64,000 nt of DNA, taken from Dactylosporangium roseum (GTDB taxonomy: Bacteria; Actinomycetota; Actinomycetes; Mycobacteriales; Micromonosporaceae). A program made the translations under genes and the position numbers. Location of the stretch: positions 673,001-737,000 of the forward strand of contig NZ_CP073721.1 of assembly GCF_025264685.1 (NCBI RefSeq). The letters are read 5' to 3'. Every line of letters starts with the position of its first letter. Position 1 is the first letter of the stretch. The notes below the pieces were generated by a model that did no database searches, was not told the origin of the DNA, and saw only the letters and a list, made by a program, of their open reading frames with translations. Positions 7,641 through 17,586 of the stretch are shown here, one piece after another.

Positions 7641-8528
7641 ATGGACTTTCGCTGGCCACCCCCGCCCGACGGACGGCCCGACCGCTTCCGTCCGCCCGTC
7701 ACCCGGGGACCGCAGACCGGCCGTCCCACCCTTCCCGCGCCACCGACGGAGCAGATCGCCACGCCGCACGGCGTCGAGCTGGAGTGGCTGATCACCGGCG
7801 ACGGTGAGCCGGTGACCGTCTTCGCGCACGGCCTCGGCAGCGGCATCGCCGAGACCCGCCCGCTCGGCAGCGCCGTCGGCGGCCGGAAGGTCTTCTTCCA
7901 CTTCCGCGGCCACGGCCACTCGGCGGCCCCCGGCGGCACGTGGGCCTACGCCGACCTGGCGCGCGACCTGCGCGCCGTGGCCGATCTGTCCGGCGCCACC
8001 CGGGCGCTGGGCGTCAGCATGGGCGCCGGGGCGCTGTGCCGCCTGCTGGCCGACAACCCGGGCCGCTTCGACCGAGCGGTGTTCTTCCTGCCCGCGGTGC
8101 TCGACACGCCGCGACCGGCGGCCACGCAGGAGCGCCTGTCCGCCCTCCTGGAGTCGATCGAGGCCGGCGACGCGGCGGCCGTCGCCGACGTGATCTCCCA
8201 GGAGGTCCCGTCGCAGATGCGCAACACTCCGGCGGTCTGGGCCTTCCTCCGCCAGCGCCTCGACCAGCTCATGCGCGACGGGCTGGCCTCCGGGCTGATG
8301 TCGTTGCCCGAGCAGTCCGCGATCGACGACCGCGAGACCCTGTCCGCGGTGACGGCGCGGTGCCTGGTCATCGCCTGCCGCGGCGACGACCTCCACCCTG
8401 CCGCGGTGGCCGAGCGACTGGCGGAGTCCCTGCCCGACGCCGAGCTGTACGTCTACGACCGCCCGGGCATCGTCTGGACCCAGCGCACCGACCTGCGGTC
8501 GCGCATTTCCACGTTTCTCAACTCCTGA
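7641..8528 (+). CDS. Alpha/beta hydrolase with no obvious catalytic histidine
   Basis: A 295-residue alpha/beta-hydrolase fold protein with a proline-rich N-terminus of about 35 residues. The oxyanion region FAHGLGSG, nucleophile elbow GVSMGAG (Ser near residue 126) and an acidic residue in CRGDDLHP are visible. The C-terminal segment where the catalytic His is expected reads YDRPGIVWTQR and contains none. The enzyme may use another His, such as that in DDLHP, or be inactive. Substrate unknown. Directly follows the DUF2516 gene. Confidence 0.75.
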   Translation: MDFRWPPPPDGRPDRFRPPVTRGPQTGRPTLPAPPTEQIATPHGVELEWLITGDGEPVTVFAHGLGSGIAETRPLGSAVGGRKVFFHFRGHGHSAAPGGTWAYADLARDLRAVADLSGATRALGVSMGAGALCRLLADNPGRFDRAVFFLPAVLDTPRPAATQERLSALLESIEAGDAAAVADVISQEVPSQMRNTPAVWAFLRQRLDQLMRDGLASGLMSLPEQSAIDDRETLSAVTARCLVIACRGDDLHPAAVAERLAESLPDAELYVYDRPGIVWTQRTDLRSRISTFLNS

Positions 8529-8620
8529 CCCGGACGGTGCGTATCACCGAGGCGGCGAAGCGGTTCCATCCCGCATGAACCGTCTGAGCACCCGATGGTG
8601 TGAACCTACCCAGAGCAAGC

Positions 8621-9205
8621 ATGATGGAGACCATGCGTGACGACTCGGCGGTCGTGGCTCTGGTCCTGGCGGCCAGAGGCGGCGACCAGGTTGCCTGGGA
8701 GCAGCTCGTCGCACGGTATGCGCCACTCGTCTGGGGCATCTGCCGGCGGCACGGGCTGCAAGGCATGGACGTCGACGACGTCGGCGCCTCGGTGTGGCTG
8801 CGCCTGGTGGAGCGGCTCGACACCATCCGCGAGCCCGCCGCGCTGCCCGGCTGGATCGTCACCACCACCCGCAACGAGTGCTTGCGCGCGATCCGGGTCA
8901 GGCAGCGCGCCGTGCCGGTCGAGCCCGACGAGCAACTGCCCGACGGGAAGCCGCCGTTCGACGACTGGCTCCTGGCGCAGGAGCGCGGGATCGCCCTCCG
9001 CGCCGCGTTCGCCGTCCTGCCCGAGCGCTGCCGACGGCTGCTGTCGCTGCTCTTCGCGGACCCGCCCACGCCGTACACGGAGGTCAGCGAGCGCATGGGC
9101 ATCGCGGTCGGCGCCATCGGGCCCAACCGGCAGCGCTGCCTCGACCGGCTCCGCCGCGACCCGTCGCTCGCCCCGCTGCTCGACGGAACCGAGGTGGCAC
9201 GATGA
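8621..9205 (+). CDS. ECF-type sigma-70 family sigma factor
   Basis: A 194-residue sigma factor with region 2 (AWEQLVARYAPLVWGICRR, then DDVGASVWLRL) and region 4 (LPERCRRLLSLLF, then YTEVSERMGIAVGAIGPNRQ). Several starts are possible (ATG 8621, 8624, 8633) and none has a strong ribosome-binding site. The stop forms an ATGA overlap with the next gene, which is probably its regulator. Target promoters cannot be inferred. Confidence 0.8.
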   Translation: MMETMRDDSAVVALVLAARGGDQVAWEQLVARYAPLVWGICRRHGLQGMDVDDVGASVWLRLVERLDTIREPAALPGWIVTTTRNECLRAIRVRQRAVPVEPDEQLPDGKPPFDDWLLAQERGIALRAAFAVLPERCRRLLSLLFADPPTPYTEVSERMGIAVGAIGPNRQRCLDRLRRDPSLAPLLDGTEVAR

Positions 9206-9633
9206 ACGACGACGAGCAGCTCTTGCGGGAGCTCGGCGCGGCAGTACGGGACGCCGCCCGCGTGCCGGACTCGTTCCTCGCGGCGGGCCGGGCCGCGTTC
9301 GCGTGGCGCAACGTCGACGCCGAGCTGGCCTCGCTGACGCTCGACGCCGAGCCGGCCGCCACCCGCGCGGAGCCGGCGTCCCTGTGGGCGTTCACGTTCG
9401 CCGCCCGGGAGATCGCCATCGAGGTGGAGGTGGCCGAGGACGCCCTCCTCGGCCAGATCGTGCCGCCTCGGCCGGGCCGGGTCGAGCTGCGCACCGGCGA
9501 CGGGACCACCCGGGCCACGGAGGTCGACGAGGTCGGCTGGTTCGCGTTCCGTCCCCTGCCGACCGGGATGTTCCGGTTGTACTTCCAGACGCCGGACGGC
9601 TCGCAGGTCCTGACCGAATGGGTGAGCCTGTGA
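9202..9633 (+). CDS. Small protein coupled to ECF sigma factor, putative regulator
   Basis: A 143-residue soluble protein whose ATG overlaps the sigma-factor stop (ATGA). It starts with a helical region resembling an anti-sigma N-terminus (MNDDEQLLRELGAAVRDAAR, with DSFLAAGRAAFAWR further on). A beta-rich C-terminal half follows, with VELRTGDGTTRATEVDE and GWFAFRPLPTGMFRLYF. No zinc-binding anti-sigma motif or membrane helix is visible. A role in controlling the sigma factor is inferred from coupling only. Confidence 0.55.
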   Translation: MNDDEQLLRELGAAVRDAARVPDSFLAAGRAAFAWRNVDAELASLTLDAEPAATRAEPASLWAFTFAAREIAIEVEVAEDALLGQIVPPRPGRVELRTGDGTTRATEVDEVGWFAFRPLPTGMFRLYFQTPDGSQVLTEWVSL

Positions 9634-9713
9634 GCGCATCAGCGCCGCCCGGCGCGCCTCTTACAAGTATGGAAAAGCAGCTCCTCCGCTGGGCCGGCCC
9701 GACCCGGCGCTGA
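9630..9713 (+). CDS. Possible 27-residue coupled ORF or truncated gene
   Basis: GTG 9630 forms a GTGA overlap with the preceding stop and opens a 27-codon frame (VSASAPPGAPLTSMEKQLLR, then WAGPTRR). It may be a real short peptide, the remnant of a third operon gene, or chance. Codon usage is not decisive at this length. Confidence 0.25.
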   Translation: MSASAPPGAPLTSMEKQLLRWAGPTRR

Positions 9714-9740
9714 GGCGGCCCGGGTCTAGAGTCGCCAGGT

Positions 9741-10478
9741 ATGGGTGTCACGCATCACGGCCGCACGTACCGTCTCGACCTCGCCGACCCGACCCTTCGT
9801 GAGTGGACGTGCACGGTCTTGTCCTCGGACGCCGAGGCGGGCATCGTGCTGGACCGGTCGGCGTTCTATCCCGGTGGCGGCGGCCAGCCACCGGACCACG
9901 GCGTCCTGCTCTGGCAGGGCGTGCAGACCCGGATCGTCGGCACGCGCAAGGCCGACGACCTGTACCTCCTGCCGGCCGAGGGCGACCCGATCCCGCCCGC
10001 CGGCACCGAGGTCGTCGGCGCGGTCGAGGACGACCGGCGGACCAAGCTCATGCGCACCCACTCCGGCCTGCACGTTCTGGGCGGGGTGGTCTTCCGCGAC
10101 TTCAGTGCTTTGGTCACCGGCGGTTCGATGGAGCCGGCCGAGGCGCGGATGGACTTCAACCTCCCCGAGGTGCCTCCGGACTTCAAGGCGCGGCTCGAAG
10201 AGCTGGTCAACGCCGAGGTGGTCGCCGACCGCAAGGTGGTGACGAAGGTCCTGCCCCGCGACGAGGCATTGGCGCTGCCCGACATCATCCGGACCCAGTC
10301 GAACCTGATCCCCGCTGACGAGCAGGAGATCCGGATCGTCGACATCGTGGGCCTGGACGCACAGGCGGACGGCGGCACCCACGTGGCGTCGACGTCCCAG
10401 ATCGGCCGCCTCCAGGTGGTCAAGGTCGAGAGCAAGGGCAAGGCCAACCGCCGGGTAAGAGTCCGCCTGGTCGACTGA
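9741..10478 (+). CDS. AlaX-type alanyl-tRNA editing protein
   Basis: A 245-residue trans-editing hydrolase homologous to the editing and C-Ala regions of alanyl-tRNA synthetase; it clears mischarged Ser- or Gly-tRNA(Ala). Seen: YPGGGGQPPD, the zinc-binding RTHSGLHVL (HxxxH), and QADGGTHVA, where the usual cysteine of CGGTH is Asp, so metal coordination may differ from canonical AlaX. ATG 9741 lies 8 nt after TAGAGT with no Shine-Dalgarno. Convergent with murB. Confidence 0.85.
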   Translation: MGVTHHGRTYRLDLADPTLREWTCTVLSSDAEAGIVLDRSAFYPGGGGQPPDHGVLLWQGVQTRIVGTRKADDLYLLPAEGDPIPPAGTEVVGAVEDDRRTKLMRTHSGLHVLGGVVFRDFSALVTGGSMEPAEARMDFNLPEVPPDFKARLEELVNAEVVADRKVVTKVLPRDEALALPDIIRTQSNLIPADEQEIRIVDIVGLDAQADGGTHVASTSQIGRLQVVKVESKGKANRRVRVRLVD

Positions 10479-10504
10479 CCACCCGGGCGGCACAGCGGCG
10501 GAAC

Positions 10505-10522
10505 GCGCGCCGGCCGGCGCGC
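10505..10522. terminator. 18-bp perfect palindrome in the alaX-murB convergent gap
   Basis: GCGCGCCGGCCGGCGCGC is self-complementary and lies between the convergent stops at 10478 and 10620. It could form a hairpin in transcripts from either side, though without a proper loop or U-tract. The rest of the gap holds a 19-bp sequence shared with 44888-44906. Confidence 0.35.
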
Positions 10523-10619
10523 CTTGGCGGCGAAACCTTCGAGCTGCGCGCCCGAATTGTCGGTCTTATGGACAATGCTCCAGGGTCATGAAACGGTGAC
10601 CCAGCTCGGAGGCCGTTGT

Positions 10620-11657
<1,038 letters not shown>

Positions 11658-11718
11658 CGCACCAGAGTAAGCGGTGCCCTAAGGTTGGGGTGCGGCGTCG
11701 GGTCGGGGAGGGAAGGCG

Positions 11719-12477
11719 ATGAGCAAGCCTCAGCTCACGAAGGACTTCTGGTTGGCGTCGCTGCGCACGGAGGGTGACGCGTTCCGTGCGGCCCTCGGCA
11801 GCGGCACGCCCCTCGACGCGCCGGTGCCGAGCTGCCCGGGGTGGCGCCTGGGTGATCTGGCGTGGCACGTGAGTCAGGTGTATTCATGGGTGAGCGGCCA
11901 CGTCGGCCGGGGTGTCACGGAGCGGCCGGGGGGCCGGCCGGACGGGCCGCTGCCCGCCGGCGTCGACCCGGTCGTCGCGTGGACCGACGCGTTCACCGAG
12001 CTCGTCGCGACCCTCGACGCCGCCGAGCCGGACCTCCCGGCGTGGAACTGGGCGCCCCAGGCGAAAAAGGCCGCCTTCTGGCACCGGCGGATGGCGCACG
12101 AGACGTCGATCCACCGGTGGGACGCGCAGATGGCCGGAGGGCTCAGCGAGCCGATCGATCCGAAGCTCGCTGGTGACGGCGTCACCGAGGTCCTCGACAC
12201 CTGGCTGCCCGCCGGGCGCCGGAGTGGCCCCACCGACCGGGCCGGCATGGTCGCGCTCCACGCCACCGACGTCGACCAGGTGTGGTACGTGCGGCTGCGC
12301 GGAGCCGGCGTCGCACTGCTGGACACCGACACGCTGCTGGACACCGACGACCACCACGAGCGCGCGACGGCCAGCGGGCCGGCGAGTGACCTGGTGCTGG
12401 CGCTGTTCGGCCGGGTGCCGTTCGACGCGCTGCTGGTGAGCGGCGACATGACCCTGCTCAGGTGCCTGCTGATCTGA
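11719..12477 (+). CDS. Maleylpyruvate isomerase-family mycothiol-dependent enzyme
   Basis: A 252-residue DinB/MDMPI-fold protein. An N-terminal four-helix bundle shows CPGWRLGDLAWHV and a metal-binding MAHETSIHRWDAQ motif; a C-terminal domain follows. Family members use mycothiol as cofactor for isomerisation or detoxification, fitting the nearby mshA gene. Actual substrate unknown. ATG 11719 has GGGAGGGAAGG just upstream. Divergent from murB, convergent with the EI24 gene. Confidence 0.8.
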   Translation: MSKPQLTKDFWLASLRTEGDAFRAALGSGTPLDAPVPSCPGWRLGDLAWHVSQVYSWVSGHVGRGVTERPGGRPDGPLPAGVDPVVAWTDAFTELVATLDAAEPDLPAWNWAPQAKKAAFWHRRMAHETSIHRWDAQMAGGLSEPIDPKLAGDGVTEVLDTWLPAGRRSGPTDRAGMVALHATDVDQVWYVRLRGAGVALLDTDTLLDTDDHHERATASGPASDLVLALFGRVPFDALLVSGDMTLLRCLLI

Positions 12478-12534
12478 TCTGATCCGTTCGGCGACCCGCC
12501 GTAGCTGCTCGCGTCGACTCCCTGCCGTGTGATG

Positions 12535-13335
12535 TCACGGCACGACAGTGTCGGGCGCGTGCCGCTGCTCCTCCGTCGACAGGCCGAGGACACGGCGGGT
12601 CAGCAGTGTGCTGCCGGCGACCGCGGCCGGGACGACGACGATCGCGGCCAGCGGGATGAGCAGCAGCAGGAACACCGGGATGCCGAAGCCGAGCGCCAGC
12701 GGCCGGTGCGCCCGCAGCAACTGCCGGCGGTCCTTGAGCCGCAGGCCGCGCCGGTTGAACGGGATGCCGGTCAGCTCGACGGCGATGAGCCAGCCGCCGA
12801 TGATCGCGTTGAGCACCGGTACCACCGTCTGGCCGACGACCGGCACGAAGCCCAGCAGGAACAGCGGGACGGCGAACGCGACGCCGAGCAGGATGAGCCG
12901 GATGGAGTCGGCGAGGTTCTTGAAGAAGGTGCGGTACCACGGCAGGTCGGTCTCGCCGGGTGTCCCGCCGAGATCGGCCTCGATCCGCTCCGAGATGACC
13001 TCGTAGAACGGGTCGCCGATGAGCAGCGTGAGGGCGGTGTAGGAGACGATCGACAGCAGGACGCCGACGGCGAGGATGCCGGCCCCGGCCCCGAACCGGA
13101 CGACTCCGCGCCACGTCGACGACCAGTCGTCGGCGAACCAGGTGACGGCCGCGGCGAGGTCGTCGATGAACAGGATGAGGAAGAACCAGGCGACGCCGAG
13201 CAGCACCAGCGAGATGACGGCCGGGATCATGCCCAGGAGGAGCAGCCCGGGACTCCGCCCGTACCGCGCGAAGCCCCGTCCCAGCAGCCGGAACCCGGCG
13301 AAGAACTCGTCCCACGTCGACCTCGTCTGACCCAC
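12535..13335 (-). CDS. EI24/CysZ-like integral membrane protein
   Basis: A 266-residue polytopic membrane protein with hydrophobic segments around residues 30-55, 80-105, 140-170 and 200-230, and the family-typical GDPFYEVISERIE after the second helix pair. EI24-domain proteins include the sulfate permease CysZ; sulfate transport here is only a possibility. GTG 13335 lies 6 nt after TAACCT on the minus strand with no Shine-Dalgarno. It is 9 bp downstream of the methyltransferase gene on the same strand. Confidence 0.8.
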   Translation of the reverse strand: MGQTRSTWDEFFAGFRLLGRGFARYGRSPGLLLLGMIPAVISLVLLGVAWFFLILFIDDLAAAVTWFADDWSSTWRGVVRFGAGAGILAVGVLLSIVSYTALTLLIGDPFYEVISERIEADLGGTPGETDLPWYRTFFKNLADSIRLILLGVAFAVPLFLLGFVPVVGQTVVPVLNAIIGGWLIAVELTGIPFNRRGLRLKDRRQLLRAHRPLALGFGIPVFLLLLIPLAAIVVVPAAVAGSTLLTRRVLGLSTEEQRHAPDTVVP

Positions 13336-13344
13336 GGGCCCAGG

Positions 13345-14136
13345 TTACGGGGCCACGGCGGCGTAGCGGACGGTCAGCTCACCCAGACGCCAGCGGGCCG
13401 GTCGGTCCAGCACCGGCCAGCCGGCGGCCTTCGCCGACTCCACCGTCCGCCGCCAGCGCTGCCGCGGGCCGAACGTCGACAGCGGGGCCGCGTCCCGCCA
13501 GGCGTTGTCCAGTGTGGACAGGAAGGCGTGGACGGGCTCGCCCGGCACGTTGTGGTGGATCAGCGACTTCGGCAGCCGCTCGGCCAGCGTCGCCGGGGTG
13601 TCCAGCGTGGACAGCCGCGCCGCCAGCGTCAGTGTCCGCGGGCCCTCCGGGGACACCGTCACCCAGCTCGCGATCCGGCCCAGCTCGTCGCATGTGCCCT
13701 CGACCAGGGTCGCGCCGGTCGCGGTCATCGCCGCCCACGCATCGTCCACCTCGGATTCGTCGTACTGGCGCAGCACGTTGAACGCCCGCACGAGCGTGGG
13801 CCGCAGGCCCGCCAGCTCGAAGCCGCCCCGGCGGAACTCCAGCTCCGGCGGGTCCGCGAACGGCTGGGCGGACGCGACCCGGTCGGGGTCGATCTCCAGG
13901 CCGATCACCCGGACGCCGAGCCGGGCGTGGAGCTCGACCGCGGTCACCGGGGAGGCGCCGTATCCCAGGTCGACGACGAGCGGGTCCGGTGCCCGGCGGA
14001 GCAGCCCGCCGAGCGTCGCGCGCATCCAGTTGTCGACCCGTCGCAGCCGGTTGGGATTCGTGGTCCCCCGGGTGATCGAGCCGTGAAACGCCGAGCCGGC
14101 CGACGCCTTCGGCGCGTGACCCGGCCCGGCCTTCAT
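13345..14136 (-). CDS. Class I SAM-dependent methyltransferase
   Basis: A 263-residue protein with motif I VVDLGYGASPVTAVEL (SAM-binding loop) and a downstream acidic residue in VIGLEIDPDRV. Methyl acceptor unknown. The frame is open upstream to 14232, but the ATG at 14136 overlaps the stop of the SDR gene (ATGA), so this coupled start is preferred and the N-terminal extension is an artefact. Confidence 0.8.
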   Translation of the reverse strand: MKAGPGHAPKASAGSAFHGSITRGTTNPNRLRRVDNWMRATLGGLLRRAPDPLVVDLGYGASPVTAVELHARLGVRVIGLEIDPDRVASAQPFADPPELEFRRGGFELAGLRPTLVRAFNVLRQYDESEVDDAWAAMTATGATLVEGTCDELGRIASWVTVSPEGPRTLTLAARLSTLDTPATLAERLPKSLIHHNVPGEPVHAFLSTLDNAWRDAAPLSTFGPRQRWRRTVESAKAAGWPVLDRPARWRLGELTVRYAAVAP

Positions 14137-14909
14137 CAGAGGACCCTGTGGACCTTGTGCTGGGCGGCCTGGGCCAGCGGACGGACCACGAGCCGGTCGA
14201 TGTTCACGTGGTGCGGCCGGGTGGCGGTCCACACGACGCAGTCCGCGATGTCCTCCGCGACCAGGGGAAACTCGACTCCTGCGTACACCGCTGCGGCCTT
14301 CTCGGCGTCCCCGCCGAAGCGTTTGACGGAGAATTCATCCGTTTTGACCATACCTGGAGCGATCTCCACGACCCGGACCGGCCGGCCGCTGAGCTCCAGC
14401 CGCAGCGTCTCGGCGACGGCCGTCTGCGCGTGCTTGGCGGCCGCGTAACCTCCGCCGCCCTCGTACACGATCAGGCCCGCCGTCGAGCTCAGCACCACGA
14501 TCGTGGCCCGGCCGGACCGCTCCAGCAGTGGCAGCAGCGCCTTGGTGACGCGGACCGTGCCGAGCACGTTGACGTCGAACATCCACTGCCAGTCGCTCAG
14601 GTCGGCCGACTCGACCGGGTCCGCGCCCAGCGCGCCGCCGGCGTTGTTGACCAGCAGCTCGACCGATCCGTCGAGCCCGGCCACCACCTCCGACAAACGG
14701 GATACATCGGCGTCGGACGTGACGTCCGCGACCACCGCGGTCGCCGAGGACAGCGCCGCCACCAGCGACTCCAGCAGGTCGGCCCGGCGTGCGACCGCGA
14801 CCACGTGGAAGCCCGCGGCGTCCAGCCGGCGGGCGGTCGCCGCGCCGATACCGCTGGAGGCGCCGGTCACCACGGCGATGCGTGAGGTCGCGGCGTGAGA
14901 AGAAGACAT
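14136..14909 (-). CDS. Short-chain dehydrogenase/reductase
   Basis: A 257-residue classical [11 protein letters not shown] nucleotide-binding motif near residue 15, NNAG, catalytic Ser in LSSTAG and the YAAAKH tyrosine-lysine pair. NAD(P)-dependent oxidoreductase with unknown substrate, comparable in position to Rv0484c beside mshA. The frame stays open to 15128 but homology starts just after [15 protein letters not shown] on the minus strand ends 6 nt before ATG 14909, a weak leaderless -10. Operonic with the methyltransferase. Confidence 0.85.
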   Translation of the reverse strand: MSSSHAATSRIAVVTGASSGIGAATARRLDAAGFHVVAVARRADLLESLVAALSSATAVVADVTSDADVSRLSEVVAGLDGSVELLVNNAGGALGADPVESADLSDWQWMFDVNVLGTVRVTKALLPLLERSGRATIVVLSSTAGLIVYEGGGGYAAAKHAQTAVAETLRLELSGRPVRVVEIAPGMVKTDEFSVKRFGGDAEKAAAVYAGVEFPLVAEDIADCVVWTATRPHHVNIDRLVVRPLAQAAQHKVHRVL

Positions 14910-15044
14910 AGCGCAATCCTGCATGATGCGGGACCTCGGCACACGGCAGTGACCAACGCAACGGTGGGTATTCGGCCGCCCACGGGGGAACATGGATGGT
15001 TGGGAAGATGTGACGTACCGGCAACAGACAAAAGGAGCACCGAC

Positions 15045-16358
15045 GTGGCGCGGGTCGACTCGCTGCACAGCCACACCCCGCAGTCCCGCCGTTCCCTCCC
15101 CAGGCGTGTTGCCACGCTCTCCGTCCACACCTCACCCCTGGACCAGCCGGGCACCGGCGACGCCGGCGGCATGAACGTGTACATCGTCGAGGTCGCCGAG
15201 CGACTCGCCCGCGCCGGCGTCGAGGTGGAGATCTTCACCCGGGCCACGAACAGCGACCTCCCTCCGGTGGTCGAGATGGCGCCGGGCGTTCTCGTGCGGC
15301 ATGTCATCGCCGGCCCGTTCGAGGGGCTCGCCAAGGAGGACCTGCCGGCCCAGCTCTGCGCGTTCACCAGCGGCGTCCTGCGGGCCGAGGCCGCGCGTCC
15401 CCTCGGCTGGTACGACCTGGTGCACTCCCACTACTGGCTGTCCGGCCAGGTCGGCTGGCTCGCCAAGGACCGCTGGGGCGTCCCGCTGGTGCACACCGCG
15501 CACACCCTGGCCAAGGTGAAGAACCAGCTCCTCGCCGACGGCGACAAGCCCGAGCCGATCGCCCGCGTGATCGGCGAGGAGCAGGTGGTCGCCGCCGCCG
15601 ACGGGCTCGTCGCCAACACCCCGGCCGAAGCCGCCGACCTCATCGCGCTCTACGGCGCGGACCCGAAGCGCGTCAGCGTCGTGCCGCCCGGCGTCGACCT
15701 CGACACGTTCGCGCGCCGGCCCCTGCGGCGGCACGCGGCGCGGCAGCGGTTCGGCCTGCCCGACGACGCGCACGTGGTCGCCTTCGTCGGCCGGATTCAG
15801 CCGCTCAAGGCGCCCGACGTGCTGCTGCGCGCCGCCGCCGAGCTGCGCGAGCGGGACCCGCGCCTGGCCCGCAAGCTTGTCGTCGTGGTGTGCGGCGGCC
15901 CCAGCGGCTCGGGTCTCGACCGCCCCACCGCGCTCATGGACCTCGCCCGAGACCTCGGCATCGCCGACTGCGTGCGGTTCGTCGAGCCGCAGCCGCGGGA
16001 GGCCCTCGCCGATCTGTTCCAGGCCGTCGACCTGGTCGCGGTGCCCAGCTTCAACGAGTCGTTCGGCCTCGTCGCGATCGAGGCGCAGGCCTGCGGTACG
16101 CCGGTCGTCGCGGCGGCCGTCGGTGGCCTGGTCACCGCGGTCCGTGACGGCGTCTCCGGTGTTCTCGTCGACACGCACGATCCGGGGGACTGGGCCACGG
16201 TCCTCGGCGGCCTGCTGGCCGAGCCGGCCCGCCGGGCGGCACTCGCGATGGGTGCGGTCCGGCACGCCGCGGAGTTCTCTTGGAGCCACACGGCGTGCGG
16301 ACTGCTCGCGGCCTACCGCGAGGCCCTCGACGCGCACAGGGAGGTCATGGCGGCATGA
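15045..16358 (+). CDS. mshA: D-inositol-3-phosphate glycosyltransferase (mycothiol synthesis, step 1)
   Basis: A 437-residue GT4 enzyme that transfers GlcNAc from UDP-GlcNAc to 1-L-inositol-1-phosphate, the committed step of mycothiol synthesis. Seen: [19 protein letters not shown] at the N-terminus, [20 protein letters not shown] and the GT4 EX7E element ESFGLVAIE. Start GTG 15045 has AAAGGAG (15031-15037) upstream; an open frame back to 14895 lies in the divergent promoter region. Its TGA overlaps an ATG that begins the 84-bp repeat leading into the YbjN gene. Confidence 0.95.
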   Translation: MARVDSLHSHTPQSRRSLPRRVATLSVHTSPLDQPGTGDAGGMNVYIVEVAERLARAGVEVEIFTRATNSDLPPVVEMAPGVLVRHVIAGPFEGLAKEDLPAQLCAFTSGVLRAEAARPLGWYDLVHSHYWLSGQVGWLAKDRWGVPLVHTAHTLAKVKNQLLADGDKPEPIARVIGEEQVVAAADGLVANTPAEAADLIALYGADPKRVSVVPPGVDLDTFARRPLRRHAARQRFGLPDDAHVVAFVGRIQPLKAPDVLLRAAAELRERDPRLARKLVVVVCGGPSGSGLDRPTALMDLARDLGIADCVRFVEPQPREALADLFQAVDLVAVPSFNESFGLVAIEAQACGTPVVAAAVGGLVTAVRDGVSGVLVDTHDPGDWATVLGGLLAEPARRAALAMGAVRHAAEFSWSHTACGLLAAYREALDAHREVMAA

Positions 16359-16522
16359 GCGGTCCGGAGCGTAGCGGAGGGGCCGCTCATCATGGGCACA
16401 GTGTGGAGCTCGGGCGGCCGGAGCGGAGCGGAGGGCGCATGAGCGGTCCGGAGCGTAGCGGAGGGGCCGCTCATCATGGGCACAGTGTGGAGCTCGGGCG
16501 GCCGGAGCGTAGCGGAGGACGT
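16355..16522 (+). repeat. Two tandem 84-bp start-junction repeats
   Basis: Units 16355-16438 and 16439-16522 are nearly identical, and each begins at an ATG in frame with the YbjN start at 16523 (28 codons per unit, beginning [16 protein letters not shown]). Each unit has an imperfect stem, ATGAGCGG pairing with CCGCTCAT, and ends in a purine-rich ribosome-binding run. Related elements lie at 34092-34178 and 37067-37091, again at stop/start junctions. The first ATG overlaps the mshA stop. Confidence 0.85.
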
Positions 16523-17029
16523 ATGAGCGGTGGCACGAATCGGGACGAGGTCGCGGAGCTGATCAAGAAGGTCGCCGCGGACCGGGAAATTCCGTGCGAG
16601 GCGACCGGTGACCACGCCTTCGTGGTCACGTTGCCCGGCACCCACAAGCAGAAGACGAACTGCAACCTCATCGTCGGCGAGCACACCCTGCGCGTCGAGG
16701 CGTTCGTGATGCGCCACCCCGACGAGAACCGCGAGGCGCTCTGGGAGTGGCTGTTGCAGCGCAACGCGCGCATGTACGGTGTCGCGTTCGCCGTCGACAC
16801 GGTCGGCGACGTGTACCTCATGGGCCGCCTCCCGTTGCACGCGGTCACCGAGGACGAGCTCGACCGCCTGCTCGGCGCGGTCCTCACGTACGCCGACGAG
16901 AGCTTCGACCCGATGCTGGAGATCGGCTTCGGCTCGGCGATCCGCCGCGAGTGGGAGTGGCGCGTCAAACGCGGCGAGCCGCTGGACAACCTCCGCGCGT
17001 TCACGGCCTTCGTCAATCGCAAGGCGTAG
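16523..17029 (+). CDS. YbjN-domain protein (Rv0487-like)
   Basis: A 168-residue YbjN-family protein, related in fold to type III secretion chaperones; cellular role not established. Core sequence includes FVVTLPGTHKQKTNCNLIVG and the C-terminal ADESFDPMLEIGFGSAI. Located directly after mshA as in mycobacteria. ATG 16523 has GGAGGA 3-8 nt upstream; two further in-frame ATGs (16355, 16439) created by the tandem repeat could add 28 or 56 residues. I take 16523 as the ancestral start. Confidence 0.8.
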   Translation: MSGGTNRDEVAELIKKVAADREIPCEATGDHAFVVTLPGTHKQKTNCNLIVGEHTLRVEAFVMRHPDENREALWEWLLQRNARMYGVAFAVDTVGDVYLMGRLPLHAVTEDELDRLLGAVLTYADESFDPMLEIGFGSAIRREWEWRVKRGEPLDNLRAFTAFVNRKA

Positions 17030-17586
17030 ATATCCGGTCCGGGCGGTCGACAGAGCCCGCCGGCCTGTCGGGTGTCTACAGTGGACAGAATGGCTCCGGC
17101 GCCTCGGTCCGTGGCCTTCCGCTCCCGCGTGGAAATGGCCGGGCTGGACAACGGTTCCGGGTGGACGGCGAGGGAGTGAACCGCTCGCGTGTTCGCCTGC
17201 CGGGATTGTCGGGGTGCCCGGGCCGACCTGTGAGTCCGATTTCGGACTTTCGACGAAATTCGATTTATTGCCATTGTGTGAGGGAGCTGACAGCCCGTTT
17301 ACTTGTCGCTCGATTCCCGAGCCGCGTACCGTCTTTCTCGGATCCGGCGATTCCTGAAGTTGGGGAACGACGGGGGTGTTCAGGGCCGTCAAGGCCCTCT
17401 CGCGGCGACGTGTCCGGGCGGGGCGCGTCGTTGCCAGCCGGCGGCACGCGCGGCCGAGAGGCCGCAGCGGAGCGGGTGTCGTGGACTGGGGGTGCGCGTC
17501 ACCCGCTGCCGCCGGTGCGAGCCGCCACGGTGAGTGGCGCGACGAAGCGCGAAGGAACCTCTGGAGCCCGGCGCTCGGGTGCGGCT
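17030..17586. other. 557-bp gap with no convincing gene
   Basis: Downstream of the YbjN gene and of the STAS gene (convergent). TACAGT (17077-17082) is followed after 7 nt by ATG 17090, opening a 29-codon ORF to 17179 that mimics the leaderless pattern, but nothing else supports it. A 7-bp stem with a TT loop is at 17233-17248 in a local AT-rich patch (17230-17290). Longer frames across the gap have no recognisable domain. Confidence 0.5.

Noticed and set aside
17090..17179. 29-codon ORF after a TACAGT hexamer as a confident gene
   Set aside because: It fits the leaderless spacing but has no hydrophobic or conserved features and no coupling; kept only as a note in the gap entry.
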